DNA from: an uncultured Christensenellaceae bacterium
Lineage (GTDB): Bacteria; Bacillota; Clostridia; Christensenellales; Pumilibacteraceae
DNA: 64,000 bases
Direction of reading: 5' to 3'
NCBI GenBank assembly: GCA_910587025.1
Contig: CAJUKR010000003.1
Location: 1-64,000, forward strand
This document shows positions 1 through 7,385 of this stretch, piece by piece. The position numbers and the translations under genes are program-made. Under the pieces are notes generated by a model. It was given only the letters and a program-made list of their open reading frames with translations, was not told the DNA's origin and searched no databases. How positions within the stretch are numbered: position 1 is the first letter of the stretch; each line of letters starts with the position of its first letter.

Positions 1-15
1 TGATTTTTAATAATT

Positions 16-40
16 ACTATTGATAATCATTATCAATAGT
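16..40. promoter_or_regulatory. Fur box (ferric uptake regulator operator)
   Basis: A 25-base perfect palindrome around a single central base. Its core, TGATAATCATTATCA at 21-35, matches the classical 7-1-7 Fur box of Bacillus (TGATAAT-N-ATTATCA). It lies immediately downstream of the -10 of a minus-strand promoter, so it would cover that promoter's start site and repress it when iron is plentiful. The controlled gene lies beyond the left edge. PerR and Zur boxes are related, but the match to Fur is better. Confidence 0.75.
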
Positions 41-68
41 ATTATACACCAAAAGCAAAAAATGTCAA
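41..68 (-). promoter_or_regulatory. Iron-regulated promoter pointing out of the left edge
   Basis: On the minus strand, TTGACA (63-68) and TATAAT (41-46) are separated by 16 bases, a near-perfect housekeeping promoter. Transcription runs leftward out of the window through the Fur box at 16-40. The gene itself is not visible. Iron uptake or iron-sparing functions are the usual targets. Confidence 0.7.
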
Positions 69-166
69 GCGTTTTTCGACGTATTGCGATTTTTTGCGCA
101 AAAGTCAAACTGTAAGGCGCATAAGAATATAATGTTATATATCACTTTTGTAAAAGGAGGGCGGGT

Positions 167-361
167 ATGCTCAGGCCGTCATGCACATACATACGCGAGG
201 ATTGTTATTCGGAATACTATGCGCCGGTCAGACAGTACCCGACAAGGAGCGTCCCGATTGTCCCGAAAGAAAGCCGTCCGCCGTCAAAAGAAAAGAGCGG
301 ACGGAACGATCCGACCGCTATGTTGCTTTTATTGTTTATGATGTATTCCGGTCTCGTTTAG
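167..361 (+). CDS. Possible small protein of 64 residues, unrecognised
   Basis: A weak candidate. An AAGGAGG Shine-Dalgarno site (154-160) sits 6 bases before the ATG, and a TATAAT box (128-133) without a good -35 lies upstream. The product is Arg/Pro/Ser-rich with a short hydrophobic tail and resembles nothing I know. The frame runs through a hairpin that works as the arsR terminator on the other strand and ends inside the arsR stop region. The start signals are good but the coding evidence is poor. If it is not a gene, 1-357 holds only the Fur-controlled promoter and this hairpin. Confidence 0.25.
   Translation: MLRPSCTYIREDCYSEYYAPVRQYPTRSVPIVPKESRPPSKEKSGRNDPTAMLLLLFMMYSGLV
270..304 (-). 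terminator. Terminator of the arsR-family gene
   Basis: An eight-base-pair GC stem (CCGTCCGC at 274-281 with GCGGACGG at 297-304) is followed on the minus strand by a pyrimidine-rich CTTTCTTT tract, about 55 bases beyond the regulator's stop codon. Confidence 0.5.
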
Positions 362-735
362 GCGAGTTGTTCGCGGCTGCGCATTTTGGCGGCTATGAGC
401 ATAAGATCGTTTATCATCGGCTTGGCGATGGAATAAAAGACGACTTTGCCCTGTTTTTTGCATGTCACGATCTCCGCGCTGCGTAAAAATCTGAGCTGGT
501 GCGACAGCGTGGTCTGATTTACGCCGAGCACTGCCGACAGATCGCCGACGCACATTTCGCTGACCGAAAGGGCGGATACTATTTTCAGTCTTCCCGTATC
601 CGCGAGTGCGGTGAATACCGCCGACATCTGTTCGAGAGAGCCGTAACTCGGCATGTATTTTCTTACGAGCGATTCCGCGCGCGGATCGAGCAGAGTTGTT
701 GTTCTGAGGTCGTTTGTTTCTTCTCTTAATATCAT
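358..735 (-). CDS. ArsR-family winged-helix transcriptional regulator
   Basis: A protein of 125 residues, the usual length for ArsR/SmtB dimeric repressors that release DNA on binding a metal or other ligand. The winged-helix region runs from about residue 30 to 115, with a recognition helix around the motif VNQTTLSHQLRFL and a wing containing GKVVFYS. The canonical metal-binding CVCDL of the alpha-3 helix reads MCVGDL, with one Cys only, so arsenic or zinc sensing is not assured. The ATG at 735 is chosen because a -10 box (TATGAT on the minus strand, 742-747) ends exactly 6 bases upstream, implying a leaderless transcript; no Shine-Dalgarno site exists. The divergent small gene at 789 shares the same control region. 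Confidence 0.85.
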   Translation of the reverse strand: MILREETNDLRTTTLLDPRAESLVRKYMPSYGSLEQMSAVFTALADTGRLKIVSALSVSEMCVGDLSAVLGVNQTTLSHQLRFLRSAEIVTCKKQGKVVFYSIAKPMINDLMLIAAKMRSREQLA

Positions 736-741
736 GAATTT

Positions 742-782
742 ATCATAACATGTTATCAATGTCGCAGAATGTCGCATATATA
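742..782. promoter_or_regulatory. Shared divergent promoter and operator (arsR-family gene / small gene)
   Basis: The perfect 12-base palindrome ATAACATGTTAT (745-756) overlaps the regulator's -10 box (742-747, minus) and the presumed -35 of the rightward gene (TTATCA, 753-758). This is the expected place for autorepression. Two direct copies of AATGTCGCA lie at 758-766 and 769-777. The rightward -10 is TATATA (777-782) or TATAAT (779-784). Operator function is inferred from position and symmetry. Confidence 0.55.
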
Positions 783-788
783 ATTGTT

Positions 789-968
789 ATGACTAATAAC
801 GGCGAAATTTTCAGGCTTCTGTTATTGATGCTTCTGCTCATGAACGACCACAACGATTCCTGTTCGACCACGAGTTCGCTCAATACCATGATGATCATGG
901 CGTTTCTTCTGAGCTCGAACGACGACGGTTCGGGCGGTTCGGGTTCGGACGGTCTTTTCCCGAGCTGA
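789..968 (+). CDS. Small protein of 59 residues, divergent from the ArsR-family gene
   Basis: Not a family I can name. A short Leu/Met-rich hydrophobic stretch (residues 9-18) is followed by a polar Asn/His/Ser linker, a second hydrophobic stretch (about 34-41) and a Gly/Ser/Asp-rich tail. It could be a peripheral membrane or two-segment membrane peptide. Codon choice resembles the neighbouring genes. The gene has its own promoter just before the ATG, no Shine-Dalgarno site, and a strong terminator right after the stop, so it appears to be a monocistronic unit. It probably responds to the ArsR-family regulator through the shared operator at 745-756. Confidence 0.5.
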   Translation: MTNNGEIFRLLLLMLLLMNDHNDSCSTTSSLNTMMIMAFLLSSNDDGSGGSGSDGLFPS

Positions 969-984
969 AAAAAATAAAAAGCTA

Positions 985-1010
985 CGGGCGGCAACATTGC
1001 CGCCCGCTTT
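985..1010 (+). terminator. Terminator after the small divergent gene
   Basis: A perfect 10-base-pair GC-rich stem (985-1006) with a 2-base gap at its centre, flanked by AAAGC and GCTTT and followed by a T-rich stretch. Confidence 0.7.
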
Positions 1011-1067
1011 GTCGTTGGTTTTTCTTTCGCACTGTTTAAGTATTTTCCTTCATTCGATGTATTATAC

Positions 1068-1103
1068 TTGCAAATTCCGTCGAAAATTGCTATGCTTATA
1101 TCA
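1068..1103 (+). promoter_or_regulatory. ung promoter, leaderless geometry
   Basis: TTGCAA (1068-1073), a 17-base spacer and TATGCT (1091-1096). The expected start point, seven bases after the -10, is position 1103, which is the A of the ATG. There is no Shine-Dalgarno site. Confidence 0.65.
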
Positions 1104-1828
1104 TGGATATCAAGATAGGCAATGACTGGGACGAAATACTGTCCGAAGAGACGGATAAACCTTATTTCAAGAAAATCGAAGAGTTTGTCGAGCGTGAATA
1201 CCGCGAGTATGTCGTATACCCGCCGAAATCGCTCATCTTTGCGAGCATGAAATACGTTCCGTTTGCCGACGTGAAAGCGGTTATAGTCGGACAAGACCCG
1301 TATATCAATCCGGGGCAGGCGAACGGGCTGGCTTTCGCGGTCGGCGACGGCGTCGCTCTTCCTCCTTCGCTGAAAAATATTTACAAAGAGATCGAAAGCG
1401 ATCTCGGCATAAGTATGAGCGGAAAAAACGGAGAACTCACGGGCTGGGCGAAACAGGGCGTTCTGCTCCTAAACGCCACGCTTACGGTGCGCGCGGGCAG
1501 CTCCAACGCTCACGCAAATTGCGGTTGGCAGGAATTTACCGACAGCGTGATACGCAAACTCGGCGCGCGCGAAAAGCCGCTTGTATTCATTCTTTGGGGG
1601 CGCAACGCGCAGGCTAAAGAAGCGTTGGTCGCGCGGCATCATTGTATAATCAAAAGCGCGCATCCTTCGCCCATGAGCGCGCATAACGGTTTCTTCGGGT
1701 CGCGGCCGTTTTCCGGGGCGAACGCTTTTCTGACTTCACACGGAATGGCTCCGATCGACTGGAGCGAGGTCACAGCGGTAGAGCGTCCGTCGTATTACGA
1801 CGGTACGGGAAAGATTTTCCGCGGCTGA
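1103..1828 (+). CDS. ung: Uracil-DNA glycosylase (family 1)
   Basis: Removes uracil from DNA to start base-excision repair in the cytoplasm. At 241 residues it has the family-typical length. The water-activating motif GQDPY is present with catalytic Asp65, and the second motif reads HPSPMS with catalytic His187 (usually HPSPLS). The residue block after GQDPY is INPGQANGLAF rather than the usual HGPGQAHGL, a mild variation. The start at 1103 is supported by a promoter whose predicted start point coincides with the ATG. The downstream protease gene begins 18 bases after the stop. Confidence 0.95.
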   Translation: MDIKIGNDWDEILSEETDKPYFKKIEEFVEREYREYVVYPPKSLIFASMKYVPFADVKAVIVGQDPYINPGQANGLAFAVGDGVALPPSLKNIYKEIESDLGISMSGKNGELTGWAKQGVLLLNATLTVRAGSSNAHANCGWQEFTDSVIRKLGAREKPLVFILWGRNAQAKEALVARHHCIIKSAHPSPMSAHNGFFGSRPFSGANAFLTSHGMAPIDWSEVTAVERPSYYDGTGKIFRG

Positions 1829-1846
1829 CGCGTTTTCGCATATATC

Positions 1847-2893
1847 ATGACCGAAAAATTCATTTGTAAAATAACAGCTCTTTTTATCGTTGCGGTCGTT
1901 TTGTCGACCGTATGTTTTTCCGCGTGTTCGTGTTCGGACGGAAACGACGGTCGGGAAAGGGCGGAAGCGTTTTTGCCGAATGTGCTTGCCGTTACTTCGG
2001 AAGGCTCGGTTTCGCGTTACGGCAGCGCGGTGGCGATAAAGGCTGTCGAAAACGGCAAAGTATTGTGTCTGACAAACTACCACGTAGTAATGGACGCTGA
2101 TACCGTTACGGCGGGCGGCATGTCTGCCGAAGTTCTCGGTTATTCCGCGTATCACGACATTGCCGTGCTTGCAATACCGTATTTCGAAGGATTTACGTCT
2201 CCCGAGTTTTCATTCGACGCCGTTTCGGGAAAAACGTATTCGATAGGTAATCTCGGCGGCAATGGAGTAAAAATATTCGACGGAGAAACGGTTTCTTCTT
2301 CGACGGTCATAAGTACTTTGCGACTGACAGGCGATACCTCGGAGGAAAAGCGCGTGCCCGTGCTCTCTTCGACGTCTTGCGGCGGCGAGGGAATGAGCGG
2401 CGGCGCGCTTCTCGACGGCAGGGGCAGGCTTGTCGGTATCGTCACGTACGGCGAATATGATAACGATAACTTCTGTTATTGCGTGCCGATTTCTGTCGCG
2501 TCCGCAGTACTCGACGCGGCGGAAAGCGGAGACGGAGGCGCTCTCGGACTGTTCGGCGCCGGGCTCGACGGCTACGGGGTCGGGATGCTTACGTCGCCCG
2601 AGGGCGGTATAGGCGTGCTTGTGGACGGCAGTGCGGCGGCGATTCCGCATTCGCGGGGCTGGCGCGGAGTGTTGCAGACGAACGGCATTATGGTCACCGC
2701 GGCGGGCGGCGAAAGCGGACTTGTCGAAGGCGATATCATTACCGAGGTGGGAAGAGTAAAGGTAAGCGGCAAATCGAGCGCGGTCGCGATCTTCGGCGAG
2801 CTGTACGGTTATTCGTCGGACGGGGCGGGCGAACCTCTTACTTTGACGACTTCGCGTGGGAAGATTACCGTAAGCGTCCTGAAAAAGAAATAA
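1847..2893 (+). CDS. HtrA-like serine protease lipoprotein with PDZ domain
   Basis: A secreted, lipid-anchored trypsin-fold protease of 348 residues, likely in envelope protein quality control. The N-terminal hydrophobic signal ends in the lipobox FSAC with Cys27. The catalytic triad is visible: His79 in TNYH, Asp104 in YHDIAVL and Ser184 in GMSGGAL. A PDZ-like segment (ESGLVEGDIITEVG) follows at about 285-345. It is anchored by lipid rather than by the usual N-terminal membrane helix of HtrA. It may be cotranscribed with ung. The start is the first ATG before the signal sequence. Confidence 0.85.
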   Translation: MTEKFICKITALFIVAVVLSTVCFSACSCSDGNDGRERAEAFLPNVLAVTSEGSVSRYGSAVAIKAVENGKVLCLTNYHVVMDADTVTAGGMSAEVLGYSAYHDIAVLAIPYFEGFTSPEFSFDAVSGKTYSIGNLGGNGVKIFDGETVSSSTVISTLRLTGDTSEEKRVPVLSSTSCGGEGMSGGALLDGRGRLVGIVTYGEYDNDNFCYCVPISVASAVLDAAESGDGGALGLFGAGLDGYGVGMLTSPEGGIGVLVDGSAAAIPHSRGWRGVLQTNGIMVTAAGGESGLVEGDIITEVGRVKVSGKSSAVAIFGELYGYSSDGAGEPLTLTTSRGKITVSVLKKK

Positions 2894-2924
2894 TCAAGTT
2901 TTGAAGTTAAGTGCGTTTCGTCGC

Positions 2925-2953
2925 TTGCCAACCGCCGAAACATGTGCTATAAT
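2925..2953 (+). promoter_or_regulatory. Acyl carrier protein gene promoter
   Basis: TTGCCA (2925-2930), a 17-base spacer and TATAAT (2948-2953), giving a leader of about 80 bases before the start at 3042. Confidence 0.7.
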
Positions 2954-3041
2954 ATGTGCGTTGATATTTTCGGAATATTGTTTGTACGGACTTCGCGTTT
3001 GTGCGGGCGGTATTGCCGCAGATAAAAATCGGGAGGACATA

Positions 3042-3287
3042 ATGGAAAACGAAACCAAAATTTTCGAAATCATCGTAGACAAATTGTCGGAGTATCTCAA
3101 AGTGGATAAGGAAAAGATCACGCTCGGTACGAATATAAAAACCGACCTTGCCGCCGATTCGCTTACCGTCGTGGAACTTCTTTTCGCCATGGAGCAGGAA
3201 TACGATATTACCATTCCCGACGACGTTGTCGACGGACTGGAAACCGTGGGAGATCTCGTGGAGTATCTCAAGACGGTTTTGAAGTGA
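3042..3287 (+). CDS. acpP: Acyl carrier protein
   Basis: An 81-residue acidic carrier protein that holds growing acyl chains on a phosphopantetheine arm. The attachment Ser is in the motif LAADSLTVVEL, a slight variant of the usual DSLD(T/S)VEL in that the residue after Leu is Thr. The ATG at 3042 is chosen because GGGAGGA lies 6-7 bases upstream; a longer frame to 2901 has no ribosome-binding site and would start upstream of the promoter. No other fatty-acid genes are adjacent, so it could serve housekeeping or specialised acylation. Confidence 0.9.
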   Translation: MENETKIFEIIVDKLSEYLKVDKEKITLGTNIKTDLAADSLTVVELLFAMEQEYDITIPDDVVDGLETVGDLVEYLKTVLK

Positions 3288-3317
3288 CCGATCGGACGAA
3301 CGAGAAGGCATTTGTTA

Positions 3318-3349
3318 TTCCATCCGATTATTTCGGGTGGAATTGTTTT
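3318..3349 (+). terminator. Terminator after acpP
   Basis: A 10-base-pair stem with one G-T pair (3318-3327 with 3333-3342), followed by TTGTTTT. Confidence 0.65.
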
Positions 3350-3364
3350 AGGAGCATATAGTTT

Positions 3365-4120
3365 ATGACGACCGACGAAAACAAAACCGAAGCCGAGGTC
3401 GAATCCCGGGAGAGCACGAAAGAGAAAAAGGATTATTCCAAGGAACAGCGCAAATATACGCCGAAAGAGGAAGCGGCGAACATCGTGACTCACGCTTTGG
3501 GGGCGATCGTTTGTCTCGTATTCTCGGTTCTTATGATCGTACGCGCCGCGGGCGGCGTTGCCGACGGCAGATACGGAGCCGGCGCTCTCGTGTCGGTAAT
3601 AGCGTTTTCGTTGGCTCTCACGTCGATGTATACGATGAGTTCGGTTTACCACGCGAGTAGGTACGGAAGTCGCGCGCGTTCGGTGCTCAGGCGGTTCGAT
3701 TACTGCTCTATTTCGATACTGATCGCGGGGTCGTACATGCCGTATGCCGTGGTCGGGCTTATCGAGGGCGGGACGGAACAGCCCGCCGACGCGATATGGG
3801 GCACGGTCATCGCGTCCGTGGTTGCTGCTCTTGCCGTAATAGTGATCGTGTTTAACGGCATAAGCGTTCAGAAATTCCGCGTATTCACGTTTATCTCTTA
3901 CGTCACCATGGGTTGGCTCATAGTCGTGAGAATATATCATCTTTATCTTGCGATCGGGTTGGGCGCGTTCCTGTTGCTACTCTTCGGCGGCGTGGCGTAT
4001 ACCGTCGGGATCGTGTTTTACAAGATGCGCAAGCTCCCGTACTATCATGCGATATGGCATATGTTCGTGCTTGCGGGAAGCGTGCTTATGATCTGCGGAT
4101 TGTATTTCTTTATGCTTTGA
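3365..4120 (+). CDS. Hemolysin III family membrane protein (PAQR-like)
   Basis: An integral membrane protein of 251 residues with a charged cytoplasmic N-terminus (about 1-37) and seven predicted helices. The family signature residues are present: Glu/Asn/Thr-His near residue 45 (NIVTHALG), SSVYH near 95, an Asp in RRFDYCS, and the C-terminal pair of histidines in YYHAIWHMF, which together form the metal site of this superfamily. Bacterial members are often called hemolysin III, but a true haemolytic role is not established and a membrane-lipid hydrolase or stress role is more likely. The N-terminal charged extension is longer than usual. AGGAG lies upstream of the ATG. Confidence 0.9.
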   Translation: MTTDENKTEAEVESRESTKEKKDYSKEQRKYTPKEEAANIVTHALGAIVCLVFSVLMIVRAAGGVADGRYGAGALVSVIAFSLALTSMYTMSSVYHASRYGSRARSVLRRFDYCSISILIAGSYMPYAVVGLIEGGTEQPADAIWGTVIASVVAALAVIVIVFNGISVQKFRVFTFISYVTMGWLIVVRIYHLYLAIGLGAFLLLLFGGVAYTVGIVFYKMRKLPYYHAIWHMFVLAGSVLMICGLYFFML

Positions 4121-4169
4121 TATAAAAACGGGTAAATTAACGGACAAACAATAAATTTTCGGAGAAATT

Positions 4170-7100
4170 ATGTACAGAAAAGTTGACAGCAGTCTGAATT
4201 TCGTATCGAGAGAAAAGGAAATAGCGAAATTCTGGAAAGACAACGACGTTTTCGTAAAGAGTATGAAATCGCGCGAGGGGGGCGAAGAGTTTTCGTTTTA
4301 CGACGGACCGCCTACGGCGAACGGCAAACCGCATATCGGACACGTTCTTACCCGCGTCATGAAGGATATTATACCTCGGTACAAAACCATGAAAGGCTGT
4401 CATGTTCTCCGCAAAGCGGGCTGGGATACTCACGGTCTGCCCGTAGAACTCGAGGTGGAAAAGACGCTCGGCATGGACGGAAAGGAACAGATCGAAAAGT
4501 ACGGTATCGAACCTTTCATAAAGAAGTGCAAGGAAAGCGTATGGAAATATAAAGGTATGTGGGAGGAAATGAGCGACCAAGTCGGTTACTGGGTCGACAT
4601 GGACAACCCTTATATCACTTACGACGACAATTACATCGAATCCGAATGGTGGAGCCTGAAGTCCATATTCGACCGCGGGCTTATTTACAAAGGGCATAAG
4701 ATCGTGCCGTATTGCCCGCGTTGCGGTACCGCGCTTGCATCGCACGAGGTTGCGCAGGGTTATAAGGACGTGGAAGAAACGTCCTGCACCGCTCGGTTTA
4801 AGGTCAAAGGCGAAAAGGATCTTTATATCCTTGCCTGGACGACCACTCCCTGGACGCTTCCTTCCAATGTCGCGCTGTGTATGAACGCGAACGAAACGTA
4901 CGTAGAGATCGAGTCGGACGGAAAACGGTATATACTCGCCGAAGCGCTTGCGGGCAAATATTTCGAAAACGGCAAAGTGCTGTCGAAGAAAAAGGGCAAG
5001 GAGTACGAGTATACCGAGTACGAGCCGTTGTTTACGTTTTACGAGCCGAAAGGCGGCGAAAAAGCGTGGTACGTGACGTGCGACGATTACGTCACGCTCA
5101 CCGACGGTACGGGCGTCGTTCATATCGCGCCCGCTTTCGGCGAAGACGACGCGAAGGTCGGACGGAATTACGGACTGCCTTTCGTTCAGCTCGTCGGTCC
5201 GGACGGAAAGTTCGTCGGCGGTTGCGGAGAGTTTACGGGCGTATTCTGTAAGGACGCGGACAAATCGGTCATGGACGACCTCGAAAGACGCGGACTGCTT
5301 CAGGCGAGAATAAAATTCAATCACAGTTATCCGTTCTGCTGGCGTTGCGATACGCCGCTTCTGTACTATGCTCGGTCGAGCTGGTTTATAAGAATGACCG
5401 AGCTGAAAAACGAGCTTGTGAAAAACAACGCGACGGTAAACTGGATTCCGCCCGGAATAGGCTCGGGCAGAATGGGCAATTTCCTCGAAAACGTCATCGA
5501 CTGGGGACTTTCGCGCGAGCGGTACTGGGGCACTCCGCTGCCGATTTGGATTTGCGACAAATGCGGAAAACAGGAAGCGATCGGCTCGAGAAAAGAGCTT
5601 CGCGAAAAGGGCGGACTTAAAAAGGATATAGAGCTTCACAAACCGTATGTGGACGGCGTGACGTGGAAATGCTCGTGCGGCGGGACCATGCGCCGTACGC
5701 CCGAGGTCATCGACTGTTGGTACGATTCCGGCTCGATGCCTTTCGCGCAGTACCATTATCCGTTCGAGAACAAAGAGCTTTTCGAAAAAACTTTCCCCGC
5801 GAACTTCATTTCCGAAGCGGTCGATCAGACGCGCGGATGGTTCTATACGCTCGAGGCGGTGTCGACGCTTATGTTCGGCAAAGCTCCGTTTAAAAATTGT
5901 ATCGTGCTCGGTCACGTTCTGGATAAAAACGGCTTGAAGCAGAGCAAACATCTCGGAAACGTAGTAGACCCGTTCGAGATTCTCGGCAATCAGGGCGCGG
6001 ACGCCGTGCGTTGGTATTTCTATACGATTTCAAACCCTTGGATCCCTTCGAGATTTTACGCCGAAGCGGTCAGCGAGGTACAGCGCAAGTTCCTGGGTAC
6101 GCTTTGGAATACTTACGGATTCTATGTGCTTTATGCCGATATCGACGGCTTCGACCCGACGCGCTACGACCTGAAAAAGTGTAAACTTACGCTTATGGAC
6201 AGATGGATATTGTCCGGGCTCAATTCGCTCGTCGACTTTGTGGATAAAGGACTGGAAGAATACAAGATCACCGAGTCTGCGCGCGAGATACAGGAGTTCG
6301 TCGATTCGTTGTCGAACTGGTACGTGCGCCGCTCGCGCGAACGCTACTGGGGCGGCGGAATGACCGAGGACAAGATCGCGGCGTACATGACGCTGTATAC
6401 CGTGCTCGAAACGCTGTCGCGGCTCGCGGCTCCGTTCATTCCGTTCATGAGCGAAAGCATTTATCAAAATATCGTCCGCACCGTGGATAAGTCCGCGCCC
6501 GAGTCCGTACATCTCTGCGACTTCCCGAAAGCGGATATGAGTTTTGTCGATAAAGAACTCGAAAAGGGAATGAACCTTTGCGCCGCCGCGGCCAATATCG
6601 GAAGAAGTTGCCGCAACGCCGCGAATATAAAGAACCGTCAGCCGCTTTCCAGACTCATTCTGTGCGGGGAAACCGCGGGCGTTTTGTCCGACGGACTGGA
6701 CGAGATCCTCGAGGGAGAACTGAACGTAAAGAATATCGAGTTCGCTCCCGACGCAAAAGCGTTCGTGTCGTACGAGGTGAAGCCTCAGCTCAAAACGCTC
6801 GGACCGAAGTACGGCAAACTTATAGGTGCGATCCGCGAACACCTTGCAAAGAATGCGGGAGCCGTAGTCGCCGCAGTCGAAAGCGGGAAAACCTACTCGT
6901 TCGACGCTGACGGCACGACGGTCGAACTCGGACGCGAAGATCTGCTTATTGCGACTACCGGCACGTCGCGGTATGTCTCGCAGTCGGATAAGGGGCTTAC
7001 GGCGGTGCTCGATTGTTTGGTCACGCCCGAACTCAAGGAAGAGGGATATATGCGCGAGCTTGTGTCGAAGATACAGACTATGCGTAAAGACAACGGTTTC

Positions 7101-7283
7101 GAAGTCACCGATCACATCGCGGTATGCGTCAAAGGCTCGCCGGTGATTGACGAGGTGATGAAAAAGTATGCGTCCGCCGTCATGTCGGACACGCTTTGCG
7201 ACCGTCTTACGGATGACGGTGAGTTTACGAAAGACTGGGACGTAAACGGCGAGAAAGTCACCGTTATGATTTCCAAAGCGTAA
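4170..7283 (+). CDS. ileS: Isoleucyl-tRNA synthetase (long, type 2-like)
   Basis: Charges tRNA-Ile with isoleucine. At 1037 residues it is longer than the common bacterial type-1 enzyme (about 920) and agrees with the eukaryote-like type-2 form found in many Clostridia. The HIGH motif is at residues 55-58. The second class I signature, normally KMSKS, reads KQSKH at 590-594. The editing insertion occupies roughly 190-400, and Cys-rich elements occur around CPRCG and CDKCG. The ATG at 4170 follows GGAG by 7 bases. No T-box precedes it: the gap is only 49 bases. Confidence 0.95.
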   Translation: MYRKVDSSLNFVSREKEIAKFWKDNDVFVKSMKSREGGEEFSFYDGPPTANGKPHIGHVLTRVMKDIIPRYKTMKGCHVLRKAGWDTHGLPVELEVEKTLGMDGKEQIEKYGIEPFIKKCKESVWKYKGMWEEMSDQVGYWVDMDNPYITYDDNYIESEWWSLKSIFDRGLIYKGHKIVPYCPRCGTALASHEVAQGYKDVEETSCTARFKVKGEKDLYILAWTTTPWTLPSNVALCMNANETYVEIESDGKRYILAEALAGKYFENGKVLSKKKGKEYEYTEYEPLFTFYEPKGGEKAWYVTCDDYVTLTDGTGVVHIAPAFGEDDAKVGRNYGLPFVQLVGPDGKFVGGCGEFTGVFCKDADKSVMDDLERRGLLQARIKFNHSYPFCWRCDTPLLYYARSSWFIRMTELKNELVKNNATVNWIPPGIGSGRMGNFLENVIDWGLSRERYWGTPLPIWICDKCGKQEAIGSRKELREKGGLKKDIELHKPYVDGVTWKCSCGGTMRRTPEVIDCWYDSGSMPFAQYHYPFENKELFEKTFPANFISEAVDQTRGWFYTLEAVSTLMFGKAPFKNCIVLGHVLDKNGLKQSKHLGNVVDPFEILGNQGADAVRWYFYTISNPWIPSRFYAEAVSEVQRKFLGTLWNTYGFYVLYADIDGFDPTRYDLKKCKLTLMDRWILSGLNSLVDFVDKGLEEYKITESAREIQEFVDSLSNWYVRRSRERYWGGGMTEDKIAAYMTLYTVLETLSRLAAPFIPFMSESIYQNIVRTVDKSAPESVHLCDFPKADMSFVDKELEKGMNLCAAAANIGRSCRNAANIKNRQPLSRLILCGETAGVLSDGLDEILEGELNVKNIEFAPDAKAFVSYEVKPQLKTLGPKYGKLIGAIREHLAKNAGAVVAAVESGKTYSFDADGTTVELGREDLLIATTGTSRYVSQSDKGLTAVLDCLVTPELKEEGYMRELVSKIQTMRKDNGFEVTDHIAVCVKGSPVIDEVMKKYASAVMSDTLCDRLTDDGEFTKDWDVNGEKVTVMISKA

Positions 7284-7308
7284 GGTCTAACGAAATAAAA
7301 ACGAATAT

Positions 7309-7348
7309 GCGCCGCCGAACGAAAATAATGTTCTTGCGGCGCTATTTT
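7309..7348 (+). terminator. Terminator after ileS
   Basis: A GC stem (GCGCCGC at 7309-7315 with GCGGCGC at 7336-7342) plus inner AAC/GTT pairs, followed by TATTTTCTT. Confidence 0.6.
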
Positions 7349-7354
7349 CTTGCC

Positions 7355-7385
7355 AATTTTTTTATAGTGTGGTATACTCTGTACG
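7355..7385 (+). promoter_or_regulatory. Methyltransferase promoter, leaderless geometry
   Basis: TTGCCA, a 17-base spacer and TATACT (7373-7378). Six bases follow and then the GTG start at 7385, so the predicted transcription start is the first base of the start codon. Confidence 0.65.

Noticed and set aside
4121..4169. Possible T-boxes before ileS, proS, alaS or glnS
   Set aside because: No TGGTACCGCG-like sequence and gaps too short; only leuA has one.
4137..5951. Long open frame of 604 codons on the minus strand opposite ileS
   Set aside because: It mirrors the coding frame of ileS, a side effect of few stop codons antisense to this codon usage; it is Arg-rich with no recognisable domain.
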